Shown here: piece after piece, positions 62,831-64,000 of the stretch
Position numbering within the stretch: the stretch's first letter is position 1
Layout of the letters: every line of letters begins with the position of its first letter
Origin: Desulfomonilaceae bacterium
Lineage (GTDB): Bacteria; Desulfobacterota; Desulfomonilia; Desulfomonilales; Desulfomonilaceae
NCBI GenBank assembly: GCA_041662605.1
Contig: JBAZSD010000002.1
Span: forward strand, 252,478 to 316,477
Direction: 5' to 3'
Length of the DNA stretch: 64,000 nt
Position numbers and translations under genes: made by a program
The notes under the pieces: generated by a model
Told to the model about the DNA's origin: nothing
The model's database searches: none
The model's input: only the letters and a program-made list of their open reading frames with translations

Positions 62831-63292
62831 TCAAGAATGACTGCCCACGTCGCTATTGGTCCCATTCGTTTCCTGAGGCAAGAAATGTGGTTCGTCCCGG
62901 ATGGCTTTCAGGCATTCTTCAATGGATAGGTCGTAGTAGATCTCATTCCAATTCCCAGCATAACGCATGTACGCAAGATTGAACCTCTCGTTTCCCAGGT
63001 ATGCCATTCTAGCGAACCGGATTTCGAATGTGGGAGACAGGGCATTAGGCCCGGGACAGGCGTAAGTGGCGCAAAAGTAGAAGTAGCTCCTGTACCATCT
63101 AGTCCAGATATCAACGATATAATTCATTTCCGAGTTCGTGGGCGGAGGTTTGATGTGTTCCGGCTTGAGATGTTTTTCAACAAGCTCATTAGCTTTTGAC
63201 GTGATATCTTCTCTCAAATGATCAGGGACGGCAGGCTTTGGCTGCTTTGGTATTGGGGGCATCCAGACCCAAGTTTTTCGTTTTTTGGCCAT
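62831..63292 (-). CDS. Hypothetical protein, possible partner of the DUF6155-like protein
   Basis: 153 residues from ATG 63292; an ATG at 63397 would add 35 residues of unlikely composition (MFSPALSCLTTRANLFG). Residues 1-55 are basic and Pro/Lys-rich (WMPPIPKQPKPAVPDHL); the rest has many aromatic residues (WTRWYRSYFYFCATYACPG; MRYAGNWNEIYYDLS). No recognised motif. It lies 80 bases upstream of the DUF6155-like gene on the same strand, so the two are probably one unit. Confidence 0.6.
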   Translation of the reverse strand: MAKKRKTWVWMPPIPKQPKPAVPDHLREDITSKANELVEKHLKPEHIKPPPTNSEMNYIVDIWTRWYRSYFYFCATYACPGPNALSPTFEIRFARMAYLGNERFNLAYMRYAGNWNEIYYDLSIEECLKAIRDEPHFLPQETNGTNSDVGSHS

Positions 63293-63397
63293 GCCCGTTT
63301 CTTTCTGCCTTTTTCCCGTTGAGTATGCCGAATCAATTACTGCTGGGCCAAAAAGGTTAGCACGAGTGGTTAAACAAGACAACGCCGGGGAAAACAC

Positions 63398-63845
63398 GCT
63401 TTCATTAGATAGCGTTGCGGTCTAGTGTGAAAAAATCTGACAAGATACGTGTTTCGCACAGGAAAAATGAGCATTTACCCTCAGATTGTTTGGAGGAGAT
63501 TTTGAATGTTTATTTTATGATTTTACTTTAACACCTATTTGCATCACTCTGAAGTATCTCTTTGAGAATATTAATAACTTCGTCTACGCACTCGGTCACT
63601 TTTGTCTGGACTGAATCAACGTTGCAAAGGTTTTGAATTAGAAGCAGCGTCTTCCTCATTTGACTAAGGAGCCTTTTTCAAAACTCCCCTAGGAATTGGT
63701 GTTTGTCTGGTCCATCAAGCCTTTGAGGGCAATTTTATAGGTCAAAATAATCATTCATTCAAATTTAGTGGGTTTAGCTCATAATTTTTCTGTTTCTAGG
63801 CGCGACTATCCTATTGATCGTTTCTCAGTTCGTGTTTTTAACTGA
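63398..63845. other. AT-rich interval before a transposase
   Basis: About 450 bases at the accessory end of the window. A minus-strand frame at 63528-63659 (see that entry) is the only possible gene. The region between 63660 and 63845 should contain the end of the insertion element whose transposase starts at the edge, but I could not fix a terminal inverted repeat without the other end. Confidence 0.5.
63528..63659 (-). CDS. Possible 43-residue small protein
   Basis: An ATG-initiated frame of 44 codons including stop gives MRKTLLLIQNLCNVDSVQTK and continues as amphipathic helix (VTECVDEVINILKEILQ). There is no clear ribosome site. It could be a small protein or part of a decayed gene. Confidence 0.2.
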   Translation of the reverse strand: MRKTLLLIQNLCNVDSVQTKVTECVDEVINILKEILQSDANRC

Positions 63846-64000
63846 TCAGGTCACTAATTTGATCAACTGGTCAGCAAAGATCGCAATCACACCAAACATT
63901 AAATGAGCCTTTACCTTCAAGGCTCCTCGAACCATAATGTTGTTTGCTCCGAACTCTTCCTTTAAACGACTATAGAACCGCTCCGCCGCTGTTCTTTCTT
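63846..64000 (-). CDS. DDE transposase, C-terminal part (cut by window end)
   Basis: Read on the minus strand from the edge to a TGA at 63846-63848, the frame gives ERTAAERFYSRLKEEFGANN, then IMVRGALKVKAHLMFGVIAI and FADQLIKLVT. This is the C-terminal signature of IS4/IS5-like DDE transposases (the E of the triad lies in AERFYSRLKEEFG). The N-terminal two-thirds lies beyond the window, so intactness is unknown. Confidence 0.75.
   Translation of the reverse strand, partial: ERTAAERFYSRLKEEFGANNIMVRGALKVKAHLMFGVIAIFADQLIKLVT

Noticed and set aside
1..64000. CRISPR arrays, rRNA genes, further tRNAs
   Set aside because: No regularly spaced repeats and no rRNA or second tRNA structure were seen.

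Overview
The window reads as the chromosome of a strictly anaerobic bacterium, most likely of the former Deltaproteobacteria (Desulfobacterota; Desulfomonile or Syntrophobacter relatives are my best guess). The signs are a four-subunit 2-oxoacid:ferredoxin oxidoreductase, an aldehyde:ferredoxin-oxidoreductase-family protein with its own ferredoxin, a DsrMK/HdrD-like membrane redox pair, hydrogenase maturation genes, an outer-membrane protein with signal peptide, and moderate GC. TTG start codons with good ribosome sites are unusually common. The genus is inferred from gene content only.

Region 1 (1-16.7 kb): a cut outer-membrane protein, an orphan AbrB-type regulator and tRNA-Ser(UGA) are followed by a long minus-strand run. 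In transcription order it is argB-argD-argF-argG-argH, an FN3 lipoprotein, lysA-dapA-dapB, an FAH-family hydrolase, folK, a small metal-binding-type protein, a REC-PAS-histidine kinase and pgsA. It makes arginine from N-acetylglutamate (without argA, argC, argE or argJ here) and the last steps of lysine/diaminopimelate.

Region 2 (16.7-34.3 kb): a methyltransferase, an HD phosphohydrolase, a secreted degenerate CHAT-like protein and rpsT precede hypF-hypC-hypD-hypE, which build the Fe(CN)2CO ligands of NiFe hydrogenase; no hypA, hypB or hydrogenase is present. Then come glutamate-type dehydrogenase, a MurG-like glycosyltransferase, a complete peptide/nickel-type ABC importer (binding protein, two permeases, two ATPases) and ssb.

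Region 3 (34.3-47.2 kb): a serine acetyltransferase fused to an HTH/zinc-ribbon domain and probably starting at CTG, ilvC behind a promoter with tandem repeats, an orphan AAA ATPase, a cytochrome-b/Fe-S protein pair, the por operon (gamma-delta-alpha-beta), a small HTH protein, uvrC and an AT-rich gene for a duplicated Cys-rich module.

Region 4 (47.2-56.6 kb), the most interesting part: a minus-strand, probably co-transcribed set AOR-like tungstopterin protein, polyferredoxin, two tandem metallo-beta-lactamase-fold paralogues, a 1,100-residue fusion of a molybdo/tungstopterin oxidoreductase with a cysteine desulfurase, and EgtD (histidine trimethyltransferase), ending at a strong hairpin terminator. 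The last two genes are what an oxygen-independent ergothioneine pathway would need: EgtD makes hercynine and the fusion inserts sulfur. A metallopterin-dependent ergothioneine synthase of this kind has, as I recall, been described from Caldithrix abyssi; the accessory genes found here are the part that may be new.

Region 5 (56.6-64 kb): a flotillin/NfeD pair, then an accessory segment with an unusual restriction-modification pair (nuclease-like plus HEAT-repeat protein, and an m4C/m6A-type methyltransferase), two uncharacterised proteins and the end of a DDE transposase cut by the window edge.
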